Shown here piece after piece: positions 1 to 10,944 of a DNA stretch of 64,000 nt. Made by a program: the position numbers and the translations under genes. The notes under the pieces are model-generated. The model was not told the DNA's origin, ran no database searches, and worked only from the letters and a program-made list of their open reading frames with translations. The stretch's first letter is position 1; each line of letters starts with the position of its first letter. This DNA comes from Axinella damicornis (taxonomy: Eukaryota; Porifera; Demospongiae; Axinellida; Axinellidae), in NCBI GenBank assembly GCA_963931865.1, contig OZ007505.1, forward strand, positions 12,662,868 through 12,726,867, read 5' to 3'.

Positions 1-304
1 CAGTATCTCTGCCCCAGAATGTATAAAGGTATGATGTCATAATACCTTTAAACCATGCAGGCATAATTGCAGTTGGAATTAACATGCGGTGGTTTTGTTC
101 TGTGCGTAAATTACTTCAAGAAGTGATTACAGTTGGTTAGGTTGACCAAAGTTCTGCATGAGAAAGATGACGACGAAGAAGGATGACGACAATATCAGGC
201 CTCTCAGCGACTTGTTTATCAATTCCTGCATACTACAAGGTACGTTTGCAAGTGTTTACATGAACTGCTAGGCAGTATCATTCTGTCTGCATACACTAAA
301 TATA

Positions 305-366
305 TAGCCTCGTTCCCAGGCCTGTGGGCTGCTTTCAGTTGCACGAAAGAATGCTGAGGGCCTGGT
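305..366. mobile_element. Fragment of TAGCCTCG-family element
   Basis: The left terminus AGCCTCGTTCCCAGGCC is present and is followed about 40 bp on by a degenerate GGGCCTGG. The right terminus is eroded. The same fragment occurs at 45,481 in copy B, so it predates the duplication. Confidence 0.6.
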
Positions 367-894
367 ACATTTCCTCACATGAGTGACATCAAGGGTAGAG
401 GGACAGTAGAAAGATCTAAATTGAATGTGGGCGTACTGGGTCTCAGAACAGTGAAGGTGCCAGGTATCATACCACATGTACCTATACTGTAGCTAGCAGG
501 GGACGACTGTCATACTCAGTGTATTACTCACCAAGTGTTGAACGTGTAGATGGTTGAATAATGTAGCGCCCTCGTTCTGAAAAGTTAGCCATTTGTCGAT
601 TACGTCATTCTCACGTGAGGAACTGTACCAGGCCCTCCCAGCTTTTCTATACCGCAAGCGACAAAAAGCTGGGTGTGGTACTGGGAACAATGAATACTGC
701 ACTTGGTTTAGGGGGGTTGTAGCTTGTTTGGCTATTATCCTGCCAGTACATCACTATGGTAAATCCTTTGCCATCCCTAAATAGAGAACGCTACCACGTT
801 CTCTGATAGAACGAGCTGGTGAGAGCAAGATCTGAGGCCACCAGGGGGCCCGGGGTGGGATAAGGTCTGCGTGCATGTGGTACAATTAACATCG

Positions 895-1090
895 AATAGG
901 TCTGTGCTAGTCTCCTTTGGTCTCTCTTGGTCTCCAGTGGTCTCCCCCGGTCCCCTGGGGCCTCTGGAGACCAGGAGAGACCACTGGAGAGCAAGGGAGA
1001 CATTAAAAGGGAGACCAGAAGAGACCAAGGGAGACCACTAGATACCACTGGAGACCAACTGAGACCAAGGGAGACCAGTAGAGTCACCTG
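895..1090. repeat. Inverted array of GGTCTC / GAGACC units
   Basis: The left half holds repeated GGTCTC-type units on the + strand and the right half holds GAGACC units. They are symmetric around about 957 (CCCCTGGGG). Spacing is about 10 bp. Copy B carries the same array at about 46,107-46,280 with few changes. It would form a long imperfect hairpin. Confidence 0.75.
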
Positions 1091-1479
1091 AAGACATTCC
1101 ATAGGTATAGTGCACACTGATACACAAGAAACTATATAGCAGACTAGCAACAGCTCTAGTGCTGCGGGGGTTCAATCGCTTTATGACTTCTTACCTGATG
1201 CTAAACACTTGAGTACGGTAGACAAGTCTGAATCTGCTGAATATTCTTGGTGAGTCTGCATGGTCACTTACACAACTGCTCAGTACAGGCAGATAGTAGT
1301 GTGTAGTGGATTATACCAAAGTCTTTGCAGGAAGGATACTCTTCGGGATGCATTGAAAGTGCAATGCAGCCTTCTCCCATGGAGAAAAGCAGTAGAATGA
1401 CTTTGCATTTCATGTACGAAACGACAGCACGTGACTTTGTATTACATGATACATACATGTACAAAATGACAGTACATGA

Positions 1480-1809
1480 TCTTGCCTTACCCCTCCTGTA
1501 AGGCCCCACTCTGAAGAGAGAGAACTTGTCTTACCCCCGGTAAGGCCCCACTCTGAGTGATCTTGTCTTATCCTCCTTGTAAGGCCCCACTCTGAAGTGA
1601 GTGGTCCTACCTGCCCAGTAAGGCCCCACTCTGAAGTGAGTGGTCCTACCTGCCCTGTAAGGCCCCACTCTGAAGTGAGTGGTCCTACCTGCCCTGTAAG
1701 GCCCCACTCTGAAGTGAGTGGTCCTACCTGCCCTGTAAGGCCCCACTCTGAAGAGAATGAACTTGTCTTACCCCCTTGTAAGGCCCCACTCTGAAGTGAG
1801 TGGTCCTAC

Positions 1810-1854
<45 letters not shown>
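1480..1854. repeat. 39-bp minisatellite ending in a poly-C run
   Basis: About eight units of GTAAGGCCCCACTCTGAAG followed by a spacer (TGAGTGGTCCTACCTGCCC or a variant). The array runs directly into about 40 C residues (1,813-1,854). The homologous array at 47,727-48,030 differs in unit number and C-run length, as expected for an unstable tandem repeat. Confidence 0.9.
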
Positions 1855-1864
1855 AGGCCTCAAG

Positions 1865-2003
1865 AACACACCTACTCATTTTTTAGGGTAGAGCTGAGTC
1901 GACTTCTAGGAGAGAAAGAGATCTCCTGTGTTTAATCAAAACTGCAACCTTTCGATTAGCAGTCGAATGCTTTAACCACTCGGCCACCAGCCACCCTATT
2001 TCT
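1865..2003 (-). mobile_element. tRNA-Ser-derived SINE
   Basis: Read on the - strand, GGTGGCCGAGTGGTTAAAGC resembles the 5' half of tRNA-Ser, including the A box and a GCT anticodon in GACTGCTAATC. The 3' half degrades and continues into a non-tRNA tail instead of closing an acceptor stem. The copy B version (49,175-49,308) keeps a slightly better B box. This suggests a SINE or tRNA pseudogene, not a working tRNA. Confidence 0.65.
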
Positions 2004-2586
2004 AGTCTGGTTGCCAGACCCAACCTGCGAGTTGGGGCTGGGAACCAGACTATAATATTCCCCATAACTACAAGCGCTCCTCTCAGCAGCAGAATTGGCA
2101 AAATAAAAGCCAAATGCGAAACTTCACTACCGAGCAAGCGGGCTGTGTTGACATGGAGCAGCTCAGACGGCTACGGTATCCACCCAGTCCAGTATCTACA
2201 GGTAGTTTTTCCTGCCGATCCTATCGATATTCCCACTGCAAGTTAAGTTGGTGGGGGATGACTAATGAGTTCTCACGGAGGTGGCACAGAGATGGTCAAT
2301 CGACTGGTGATTGCTATTTCAACAACACACTCCATTTCGATAGCTGGATGCCCAAATGCCAAAGTCATAATACAATTACTCATTAATTGATCCTCTTGTT
2401 CAATGGATTGTCATGTGGAGGAGCGTACGCTAAAGTGCTGCACTGTAACCACGGTAATGTCAGCCATAGTTAGAATAGCACCATATATGGTTACCCACTG
2501 CTTGGGTGCTACATGTATATCAACGTTTTGCTTACAGTGATGTCCAAGAAGGGTGGGTAATTGATGCCTGCTGAACTAATTTGTAT

Positions 2587-3290
2587 ATGTAATAGCATGG
2601 CTTGCAGTGCAATTTGGGATAAATTGCACGAGTAATGCATTCAGGAAGGTGATAAATTGCACGAGGCGAAGCCGAGTGCAATTTGCCTTCCTGAATGCAT
2701 TACGAGTGCAATTTATCCCAAAATTGCACTGCAAGACATGCTATCACATGTTAATCATATAGCTAGAGTGCTCTCTTCCAACAAATTAAGATGAATAGAG
2801 TAGGCACAAGAAGACAATGTCATGACCGAATCAGACAGAATCTACGAATGCACGACTTCGTTCGAAGACGCTACTGTGGAACGGAGGTGCTTACGGTAAG
2901 CGGTGTACGTAGCGCCTGGTAGTGGGAGGGGTGGTAGGTGTGGCAATCATGTCGGTCTCAAATTGTGTTTTCGTCGCCAGATAGCGTGCCAGGGCACTGT
3001 AGAATTCGCCGACTCTTGTTCGGTAAGAAACACCACGGTAGACGCAAAGAACAACTCGCTGCGAGTAACGAGGTAAGCTGCCTTCTTTCTCTGTTTCATG
3101 GTCTCGTCTGTTTACAACCATTGGTGCTACGTGCCTGATTAGCCAGAGAGCGCCATTATTGACCAATGAGACACGTAGTTCACTATTTGCACTGCTAGGC
3201 CGTGCAATTTTTCAGTCTAAATCTGCATTCTTACTATACAGCTTTAGTACAGTGAATTAAAACGCTATATGATTATTTCTATATACCCTA
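2587..3290. mobile_element. Copy-A-specific block with a 165-bp hairpin
   Basis: This block is absent from copy B, where the flanks join near 50,620. Its left part (about 2,592-2,757) is a near-perfect inverted repeat: AGCATGGCTTGCAGTGCAAT faces ATTGCACTGCAAGACATGCT around a GCGAAGCC centre. The rest has no convincing coding exon. I read it as a non-autonomous insertion, but TSDs are not clear. Confidence 0.55.
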
Positions 3291-3656
3291 TAGCAATTGG
3301 ATCTCGGAGGTAGTTTGCAACAAATTTTACTTCGCAACGTTATGATTAAGGTACTCTTCATCCATACTAGTATGCCTGAAGATTACCAGACTACCAGACT
3401 GTAATCGAGAATTAATGTTGAGAAAAAAAATTTCTTGCAAAACTACCATCTACATGTATGTCCGAGATCAAATTGCTATCAAATACTGCTGAGCATGGTA
3501 ACATGACTCTAAAAGGATTAGAAAAAATTTGCATACGGTAGGAAGTGTTTCAGGAGGAGGGAGGTCACATTTAGGACGTAAAATACACAACAGTATTGAG
3601 CTGCGCATGCATTCAAAAAAACCAAGCCTGTATAATCAGCCTGGTTAGTTTGTATC

Positions 3657-4074
3657 TACCGTAGAGTACGTATGAAGAGCCCACCACGTATCAAGCGCAC
3701 ACCCCTCTCTTCACGCGAAAGTTACCGCACAGGGTCCAAAGCAGTGTAGTAAGGGCCCACCCATCACACAAGTTTTGGGCGAGGTCGTCCATTCAAAAAG
3801 GCCGATTTACAATGAAGTACTATGGCGTTTCTTTTCTTCTTGAGCATTTCTTCTCAAGGAATTATAGGCCTTGCATGAGAAATGGACTTATATATTCATA
3901 GCCTGTCATTGATATTCACAGCTTACTGCAGCCCTTGTTGTTTATGCAGTGCTGAATGGGTGGGCGGATACTACATGCCTAAGTAGTCTGAGTACCATCT
4001 AGCGCCCACCCCTTTGTTCAGCGGGGCGTTCCAAACCCTGGGCACTGAATATAATTATACGTACTCTAGGTATG
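3657..4074. mobile_element. MITE with GTAGAGTACGTAT ends
   Basis: The left end CCGTAGAGTACGTAT and the right end ATACGTACTCTAGG are inverted repeats. The interior holds repeated GCGCCCACC motifs. In copy B the homologous element is interrupted by the 5.3-kb Mutator-like element, making copy A the approximate empty site. Confidence 0.55.
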
Positions 4075-4786
4075 ACATAATTATTGTTCCAGCAAGATAC
4101 ATACACACACAAACACATCCCGAGCCGTACCTGTTCCGAGTTGTTTTCCCTGCTCTGCTTGGTCGTATCTCTTGACCTACAAACACAAACAGTAAACAAA
4201 ATAAACGAGGTACAACAAGGTTCAAGGTTTGATAATCTATACGGACTGTAACCCAAGCTTGTGGCATGGCAGGGGTTGGGTTGACAGTGTACATCACAGA
4301 AAAGAATAGAGCAGCTGCATTGATGTCACAAAATCACGTGAGGGTATCTCTTCTTGCCACCAATTTGCAAGTACGACACCGTAATTCCCTGAAAATTTGC
4401 AACCCTATAAGCAATGTAGTGTACGATACATGCACCACTCGACTGCATGTGAGGCCAAGCAAACTGAGGTATGATTTTGTGCCAAAATTGGTGCATTTTG
4501 GAATCTACATTGTGTATTTGACATGCCAATACAGCACTCCTGTTTTATAGCGTGACTGATGTGCTATTTCTGGAGCAATGAACCGAGATTGTATTGGGTT
4601 GGAAGAGAACATTGCACTATAGGTACATATATCTTGGCATGCAAATAAGATATCAAGTTGGGGATTGTGCCATTGTGATCAGCATGAAAACAGCTTTCAA
4701 ATGATGTCCTAAAATTGGTTTTTGCTGTAGGTCACATTTTTGCTATTGTTTAAAAATCACACTCAACCAAAGGCAACTACTTCAGA

Positions 4787-5439
4787 GGACGTGACTAAAA
4801 CACGGAACGGACCGGAAAACGGACCAGAAAACGGACCGAGTTTTTTTTCATGCTCGGGCGCCCTAGACATCGTATATTTGATCGTGCAGTGAACCAATGT
4901 TTAGTAGCACAGGTCCGCAGTCCAGCAGACAGTCACCAGCAACCAAGTCCGCAGTCACAGTGGCCACGGGATTATCCGTGGTATCGCTCTGAACATCGCC
5001 GAGCCGCACGAGCGCCAGCCTCCCCGGGTCTGGTTTCGCCAGACTTGACTGCCCTCCTGTAGATCGCCTACGTGAGCGCTAACGTTGGTGCATTCTTCCT
5101 ATGCACTGAAGTAGTTCATAGATTCGTGACAGGCAGGTTGGCACGCGAGACTAGGTAGATCGTGGTGTAATTGTAGCTACTGATCGACCATGGTACCAGT
5201 GATGTCGACCTGAGCTGTGTACCGTAGACTTGAGCTGTGAGGCGCTGGTCACCGTTAACCCATGGCTGCGCGGAGGCACTGGTGATCGTCCGCTGGGCTG
5301 CAGACTGGCTGTACTAAGCTAAAATTTAGTTCTACTGTGCGATGGAGTAGACGCCGTGTCTAGCGCATGGAAACCCTTTCCGTTTTCTGGTCCGTTTTCC
5401 GGTCCGTTTTCCAGTCCGTTCCGTGTTTTAGTCACGTCC
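4787..5439. mobile_element. Non-autonomous TIR element with 9-bp TSD (copy A only)
   Basis: The ends GGACGTGACTAAAACACGG and its reverse complement bound a 653-bp insert flanked by TACTTCAGA at 4,778-4,786 and 5,440-5,448. Copy B has one uninterrupted CTACTTCAGACATGG at the same site. A 9-bp TSD is typical of Mutator-like elements. Subterminal GGACCGGAAAACGGACC-type repeats make the ends GC-rich. The internal ORF of about 70 codons has no recognisable domain. Confidence 0.9.
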
Positions 5440-5678
5440 TACTTCAGACATGGTTTTTCACGATTGTGGTTCGAAATTCAACCTACAGCAAAACAGACAT
5501 CATTGGAATGCTCCATTCATGCTGATCACAATGATGCAAATCCCAGCCTTATAGCTCATTCCTAGCCCAAGATACCTAGCATAGTACTTATCTGTCCTAT
5601 ATACATGTAATTCTTTCTCTGTGTACCCACTGTCAAATATAATTGCAACTTGGCATACGGATGAGATATAAAGTTGGG

Positions 5679-6078
5679 CAGGAGCTTATGAGCGGCGAAG
5701 CCGCGAAGGAGCGTGTAACTCCGGTTCCATCCAAATCCTGATTACTTACGTATTTCCGTTTTGGACCGGAGCCGGCTTCGAAAAAGAAGGCGTCTCCAAA
5801 CGGTGAGGGGTCCCGGGATCTACAAATCTACCACGTTTTTGTGGCAAATCGTTTTCACTGTCACCCGTTCTCTTGGCCATTTCACTGCGGCTAGGTCAAA
5901 GGCGCTCCGTTGAGTGAGTGTCAAACACGTGGGTTTTTATGTCGTCAGTATGATGCTAGATTGAAGAACAGGTTTCCATATTTGGAAGTTCGCTAGCTAA
6001 TAATTTGGATTTGGACGGCACTCGAGGGTATGCGGTAGTTGCACGCTCCTTCGCGGCTTCGCCGGTCATAAGCTCCTG
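5679..6078. mobile_element. 400-bp MITE with CAGGAGCTTATGA ends (copy A only)
   Basis: CAGGAGCTTATGAgCGGCGA at the left faces TCGCCGGTCATAAGCTCCTG at the right, with GCGAAGGAGCGTG subterminally. The insert is absent from copy B, where AAAGTTGGGGTTG is continuous. AGTTGGG (7 bp; 8 bp with one mismatch) is duplicated at the borders. CAG/CTG ends with about 8 bp suggest a hAT-type element. Confidence 0.8.
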
Positions 6079-7491
6079 AGTTGGGGTTGTGACATTGTGA
6101 TCAGCATGAAAACAGCTTTCAAATAATGTCCTAAAATTGGCTCAGTCATATTTTTTTCCAAAAATCACACTCGACCAAAAGGCTATAATCCATGGTTTTC
6201 ATGATTTTGGGTCAAAATTCAACCTACAGCAGCTTCATTCACGCTGATCACAATGGCGCAAATCCCAACTTCATTCCTAACCCAAGTACCTAGCAAAATA
6301 GTCTATAGCTGATTATATGTACCGTAGATCAAGAAATTTACTGCTTGTCGCCTAGAGGACAAATGTGTGTCCTTCAACGGATAGCATAATGTCATGCTCA
6401 GAAAGAAGGGGTGTGGAGACGTTTCACAGAAAACTTGGTCCAGGAAGTCAGTGCTAATTTCAGACGAACCGATGAAATTCAATTCTCTCTCGCAACGCGT
6501 CTATAGTGTGTTTGGGAATTATGCATACCTACTAAGCTATTAGGATATTGTTGAAAGCCACCAGACCATTCGGCGGGGGTTGAACCAAAGTCTGGGAACG
6601 AGACTGTGGATAGCACGGATTGTACCATGCGACAACAATAAATTCTTGAGGCAGGGGCTTGTACGGTGTGAGGGCACTGATGTGAAACTATAATTATAGC
6701 CTTCCCAGCCTAAGCCATCCATACAAAACACATGAATGTAGTCGCCACACACAATACACACTCCCTCCTCCACACACACACAATACACACTCCCTTCCAC
6801 ACACACACAATACAAAATTCCCCCTCCACACATACACACCTCCTCAGTGGTCATTCCTCCTCCTCGCCCTCCTCAAACACTGGGTCGACCTCCAATAACT
6901 ATAGCTAACTAACTAGCTATTAGGCGAATTGCTTGGTTAATGGTTAAACTCCTGATGGCATGTCGCAGTGTCTTAGGATTGCCTGGAGAAACACTTCTGG
7001 TCGTAAACACGTGGCGCTCGCACGCTCCAACCACAACATTCTCTCTATTTGAGCGAAACGTAAATGTTCTGTTTAAAATTACTTACTACTGGAAGTTTGC
7101 TGCCGAGCTAGCTATGAGCAAGCGAAAAGGTCCACCGGCAGGTTCTCCCGATAGCGACATGCTTATGGGTAAGAAACTCAAACTCTTCCTCCCCTCCCCT
7201 GCCAAGACATATCCTTGTACCCAGGCTCTTCTGTCACAAGAGTCTGGGAATGAGGCTAGCCAAGACAGTGACGACACGTGCACTCACACACAATGCACAC
7301 ATGCACACACCCCCACACATACACAATGCACACATGCACACACCCCCACACATACACACCACTCACACATGCACGCTAGAGCTGGCCAACCATGAGCGTA
7401 ACGTGAACCGAAACATACACAAGTACACTGCGTACAGGTAAGTGTCACCTGATCATGAGTCTAGCCAGTCTATATCTGACCTACCAAGAGC

Positions 7492-7645
7492 TAGCCTCGT
7501 TCCCAGGCCTACCCCGTTCTTTCTGTTCTTCGGTTTGTGTTGCAAATAATACACGGTTGCGGAACAACGGCGAAGATCGCTCTTCCACATCCATCAACGG
7601 AAAGTGAAGAGCAGAAAAAACGGGGTAGGCCTGGGAACGAGGCTA
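7492..7645. mobile_element. TAGCCTCG-family hairpin MITE in a POLB intron
   Basis: The ends TAGCCTCGTTCCCAGGCC and GGCCTGGGAACGAGGCTA are perfect inverted repeats, extended by TACCCCGTT / AACGGGGTA. The flanks ACCAAGAGC and AGCAAGAGC are a 9-bp TSD with one mismatch; copy B (59,634-59,787) has it perfect. Confidence 0.9.
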
Positions 7646-7816
7646 AGCAAGAGCCTAGCTGATCCCTGAGGTTTTGTCTTGTGTGACAGTTCATTTATTC
7701 ATTCACAGGAAAGCCGCTGGCGTGCTCTTGAAGCACCCGACAAGAATACAGGCAGGAGCAGAGGCTAAGAAACTGGTATGTCCTCATTCCTACCTCAAGC
7801 CTTCATGGTGATGTTC

Positions 7817-7862
7817 TAGCCTCGTTCCCAGGTTCGCAGCAAGGTGGAGCCTGGGAACAACT
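7817..7862. mobile_element. Short TAGCCTCG-family hairpin
   Basis: TAGCCTCGTTCCCAGGTTC faces GAGCCTGGGAAC over a loop of about 15 bp. The right terminus lacks GAGGCTA. It is also present in copy B at 59,959-60,002. A C-run follows at 7,928-7,950. Confidence 0.7.
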
Positions 7863-8187
7863 GTACCCGTTTGTTAGATTTGGACACGTATGATTGTAAG
7901 TTGCCTTACATACATACACTTCTTTATCCCCCCCCCCCCCCCCCCCCCCCTAAATGAAAGCCTGCTTCCCCTTCCCCATGTTTTTCAATGCATACCAAAA
8001 GTTGGGTAAGTCTGGGAACGATGCCATCTCACTGCAGTGATTATGGGTCCTTCTATGATCATACTACAGAATGGGGTCAGATTGCAAAGAAGATCCTCAA
8101 CATGGAAAGTTGGTGAAGCTCAAAAAGGTACGCTCATGTCAGTTTCAAATATTCGATCAGTGTCAGAGAAGTTAATTGTAAACTCTC

Positions 8188-9122
8188 CTCTTTCCCTCCC
8201 TCCCTCCCTCCCTCCCTCCCTCCCTCCTTCCCTCCCTCCCTCCCTCCCTCCCTCCCTCCCTCCCTCCCCCCTCCCTCCCTCCCTCCCTCCCTCCCTCCCT
8301 CCCTCCCTCCCTCCCTCCCTCCCTCCCTCCCTCCCTCCCCCCTCCTTCCATCTCTCTCTCCCTCCCTCCCTCCCTCCCTACTTCCCTCCCTCCCTCCGTC
8401 CCTCCCTCCCTCCCTCCCTCCCTCCCTCCCTCCCTCCTCCCTCCCTCCCTCCCTCCCTCCCTCCCTCCCCCCTCCTTCCCTCTCTCCCTCCCTCCCTCCT
8501 TCCCTCCCTCCCTCCTTTCCTCCCTCCCTCCTTCCCTCCCTCCCTCCCTCCCTCCCTCCCTCCCTCCCTCCCTCCCTCCCTACCTCCCTCCCTCTCTCCC
8601 TCCCTCCCTCCTTCCCTCCCTCCCTCCTTCCCTCCCTCCCTCCCTCCCTCCCTCCCTCCCTCCCTCCCTCCCTCCCTCCCTCCCTCCCTCCCTCCCGCCC
8701 TCCCTCCCTCCCTCCATCCCCCCTCCCTCCCTCCCTCCCTCCCTCCCTCCCTCCCTCCCTCCCTCCCTCCCTCCCTCCCTCCCTCCCCCCTCCTTCCCAC
8801 TCCTTTCCTCCCTCCCTCCTTCCCTCCCTCCCTTCATCCATCCCTCCCTCCTTCCCTCCCCCCTCCTTCCCCCCTCCTTTCCTCCCTCCCTCCTTCCCTC
8901 CCTCCCTCCCTCCCTCCTCCCTCCCTCCCCCCTTCCTCCCTCCCTCCCTCCCTCCCTCCCTCCCTCCCTCCCTCCCTCCCTCCCTCCCTACCTCCCTCCC
9001 TCCCTCCCTGCCTCCCTCCTTCCCTCTCTCCTTTCATACATCCCTATTTCCCTCCCTCCTTCCCCCTCCCTCCCTGCCTCCCTCCCCCTCTCTCCCTCCC
9101 CCCTCCCCCCTCCCTCCTTTCT
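8188..9122. repeat. CCCT (AGGG) microsatellite, about 930 bp
   Basis: Nearly pure CCCT with scattered single-base variants. Open frames across it on both strands (Pro/Ser- or Gly/Arg-rich) are composition artefacts. Copy B is only about 370 bp long (60,330-60,700). The tract separates the last POLB exon from the next gene piece. Confidence 0.97.
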
Positions 9123-9379
9123 CCTTCACGTCCACAATCAGATTCGAAGCAGTGAATCCAGCCAAGAATTAACTTGCATCTATAATTTGCAAGTGGCAAC
9201 CACACACTTCTGGTAGGGCAAAGCCACTTTACAAACGCCCCAAAACAATTTAGTGAAAAGACATTGATCAAAGACAATTGTCATACAGTTGTAATGACAA
9301 TTTGTACAAGTAGCTTCGCTCGCTCAGCTACTTGCCCCTCGTTTGCCTACATGAGTAATCCGGCGCTGGACAGCTCTCT

Positions 9380-9475
9380 GTGCAGAGCTGCTGCTCCCTG
9401 ATTGCGTCCACTTCAACTGCTGCTCCCCGATTGCGTCCGCTTCAACTGCTGCTCCCCGATTGCATCCACCAGCTG
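9380..9475. repeat. 31-bp tandem repeat, about three units
   Basis: The unit CTGCTGCTCCCCGATTGCGT plus CCRCTTCAA repeats about three times and is conserved in copy B (about 60,957-61,047). No coding function is apparent. Confidence 0.75.
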
Positions 9476-9606
9476 TTCTGGAAGATTCCAGCTCATGCCC
9501 AATGTCTTCGAACATTCTGCGCGGAGTTCAAGGTTCAGTAAATTGAAGTACGAAGGTCGCACATCTCTAGTCTAGTCCCGCCCCACGAACATCCCATGCT
9601 CTTCCG

Positions 9607-9608
<2 letters not shown>

Positions 9609-9650
<42 letters not shown>
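9609..9650. repeat. (CA)n microsatellite and breakpoint of the copy A/B deletion
   Basis: A 40-bp CA run. In copy B the homologous run is about 98 bp (61,181-61,278) and joins directly to TGGCATTCATTGTG, which in copy A lies at 11,133. The intervening 1.5 kb, including a TPR exon, is missing from copy B. Confidence 0.9.
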
Positions 9651-9653
<3 letters not shown>

Positions 9654-9766
9654 CAAATTGATCCCCCCAGCTAGAGGCCCATACATGTGGGCATTGCGGG
9701 TGTGCTGAGCATGCCCGCATGCCCACTCTGAACGCAGTAGTGTTTCTCTACTCTCACCTCATGGGT

Positions 9767-9855
9767 AGCCTCGTTCCCAGTCTCCCCCTGTGCAAGCGTG
9801 GACGTATTTTTTGTCACCGCGCACGCAGGAGGGAGCCTGGGAAGCGAGGCTACTT
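9767..9855. mobile_element. TAGCCTCG-family hairpin MITE
   Basis: TAGCCTCGTTCCCAGTCTCC faces GGAGCCTGGGAAGCGAGGCTA. It is absent from copy B because it lies inside the deleted interval. Confidence 0.85.
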
Positions 9856-9859
9856 TGTG

Positions 9860-10940
9860 GATGCTTCAGCGGACACCGATGTAATAACCAGCTTGTACAT
9901 ATGGCCTGAAAGGGTCATGTAGAAAGGGTAGGTAGAGCACTGTAATCTCTTTGTTCTATTTCAGTCATAGTATTGCCCACCTAGCTACACAAGATCACTG
10001 TGGCAGAGTTGTACCCAACCTAGAGTTGGTCAATTTTACCCTGCAAACTGATGCCCTGGTAGCCTCGTACACAGGGTTGTTTCATCATAGATTGTTGTCG
10101 ATTCGGGCTAGCGGCTAGACTAAGGTGAATTCACTACTAGTTTACACGTGGCTGACCGTAAAAATTATTCATTGCTGTAAATATCCGTTGTAAATAAATT
10201 TTGTGCGTTAAATTTTCATGGTTGAGGGCAAGTACGAAAATAGTTTAACAACGAAAATTTCCCGATCTATGGTAGCCAAGTTTATGGACCACAACAAGTG
10301 AACAAATGAGTCTAATGTTCACTCGGCAATGTTCAGTGAGTCTATAATGCTCACTCGGCAAAAGTTCGCCATTCCCTATGCTCCGTCTTATGCATTGCTA
10401 ACTGTCTTTCTCTATGTGATTTCATTCTGCAATTCTGATTTCATTCTGCAATGTGATTGGAGGTGCATGATTTCAGGCACCAAACTGTAAGAGTTTGAAC
10501 CCCTCAGGCTCTGTTCTCACGCAAGCGGGCCGAAGCCTGGGTTGTACAGCCCAGAAGGACGCTTTGTCGGTACGTCAGTGACCATGGCATAGCAGCAGCT
10601 CGTTCGTACGTCTCCATTCTTGACACAATCATTGTTAAAAATTTTTGTTGACGAGCTATACCATGGATAATATAGTCCCTAGCCTCAAACCCAGGCGCGC
10701 CTGGGTTCGAGGCTATATACATGTAGTCCTTACCCTATATTATCTATGGCTATACTACGAAAATTTAACGCCATGAAAAATTTACACACAAAATATTTTT
10801 AACACGAAAATTTCCCAATCTACGGTATATATTATGGACTTGGTCTTCCTCTCCATTGCTACACACCCCTTGTGTTGCCAGAAGCGGAGCTGCTAGGGGT
10901 ATAGGACAGCCTTGTGATGCGAAAAGGTGGTTTTCGTTCT
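9860..10940. other. Non-coding stretch with small hairpins
   Basis: AT-rich sequence with paired motifs such as ACGAAAATTTCCC (about 10,250 and 10,804). A 36-bp near-perfect palindrome built from TAGCCTCRAACCCAGGCGCG lies at 10,680-10,716. No exon is supported. Confidence 0.6.
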
Positions 10941-10944
10941 TCAG

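Larger units (their letters stand above)
4640..6310. repeat. Two diverged direct repeats in intergenic DNA
   Basis: The block containing GATCAGCATGAAAACAGCTT, then AAAATCACACTC and CAACCTACAGCA, occurs twice, once from about 4,660 to 5,600 (split by the inserted element) and again from about 6,090 to 6,300. Both copies persist in copy B at 57,260-58,500. No coding exon is evident. Confidence 0.6.
7114..8127 (+). pseudogene. POLB: DNA polymerase beta, N-terminal lyase-domain exons (copy A)
   Basis: Four exons splice in phase: 7,114-7,168, 7,380-7,437, 7,709-7,775 and 8,070-8,127. The product begins MSKRKGPPAG and continues ELANHERNVNRNIHKYTAYR, then a segment ending GAEAKKL. This closely matches the 8-kDa 5'-dRP lyase domain of Pol beta (base excision repair, nucleus), and keeps the His34, Lys35 and Tyr39 equivalents. 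The fourth exon should encode the helix-hairpin-helix GVGTKIAEKI and the Schiff-base lysine. It is 58 nt instead of the expected 75, and its readable pieces (NGV, IAKKILN, GKLVKLKK) lie in different frames. No later polymerase exon is found; the intron runs into a CCCT tract. It is therefore a truncated, frame-broken copy, or is badly assembled here. Confidence 0.85.

Noticed and set aside
1597..1794. Repeat protein of SGPTCPVRPHSEV units
   Set aside because: 39-bp minisatellite happens to be a multiple of three; unit number varies between copies and no gene context exists.
1930..2003. Functional tRNA-Ser(GCU) gene
   Set aside because: 5' half fits, but T arm and acceptor stem do not close and non-tRNA sequence follows; a SINE is more likely.
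8037..9155. Long Pro/Ser and Gly/Arg/Glu open frames on both strands
   Set aside because: They are translations of a CCCT microsatellite; a 4-bp period is open in several frames by composition.
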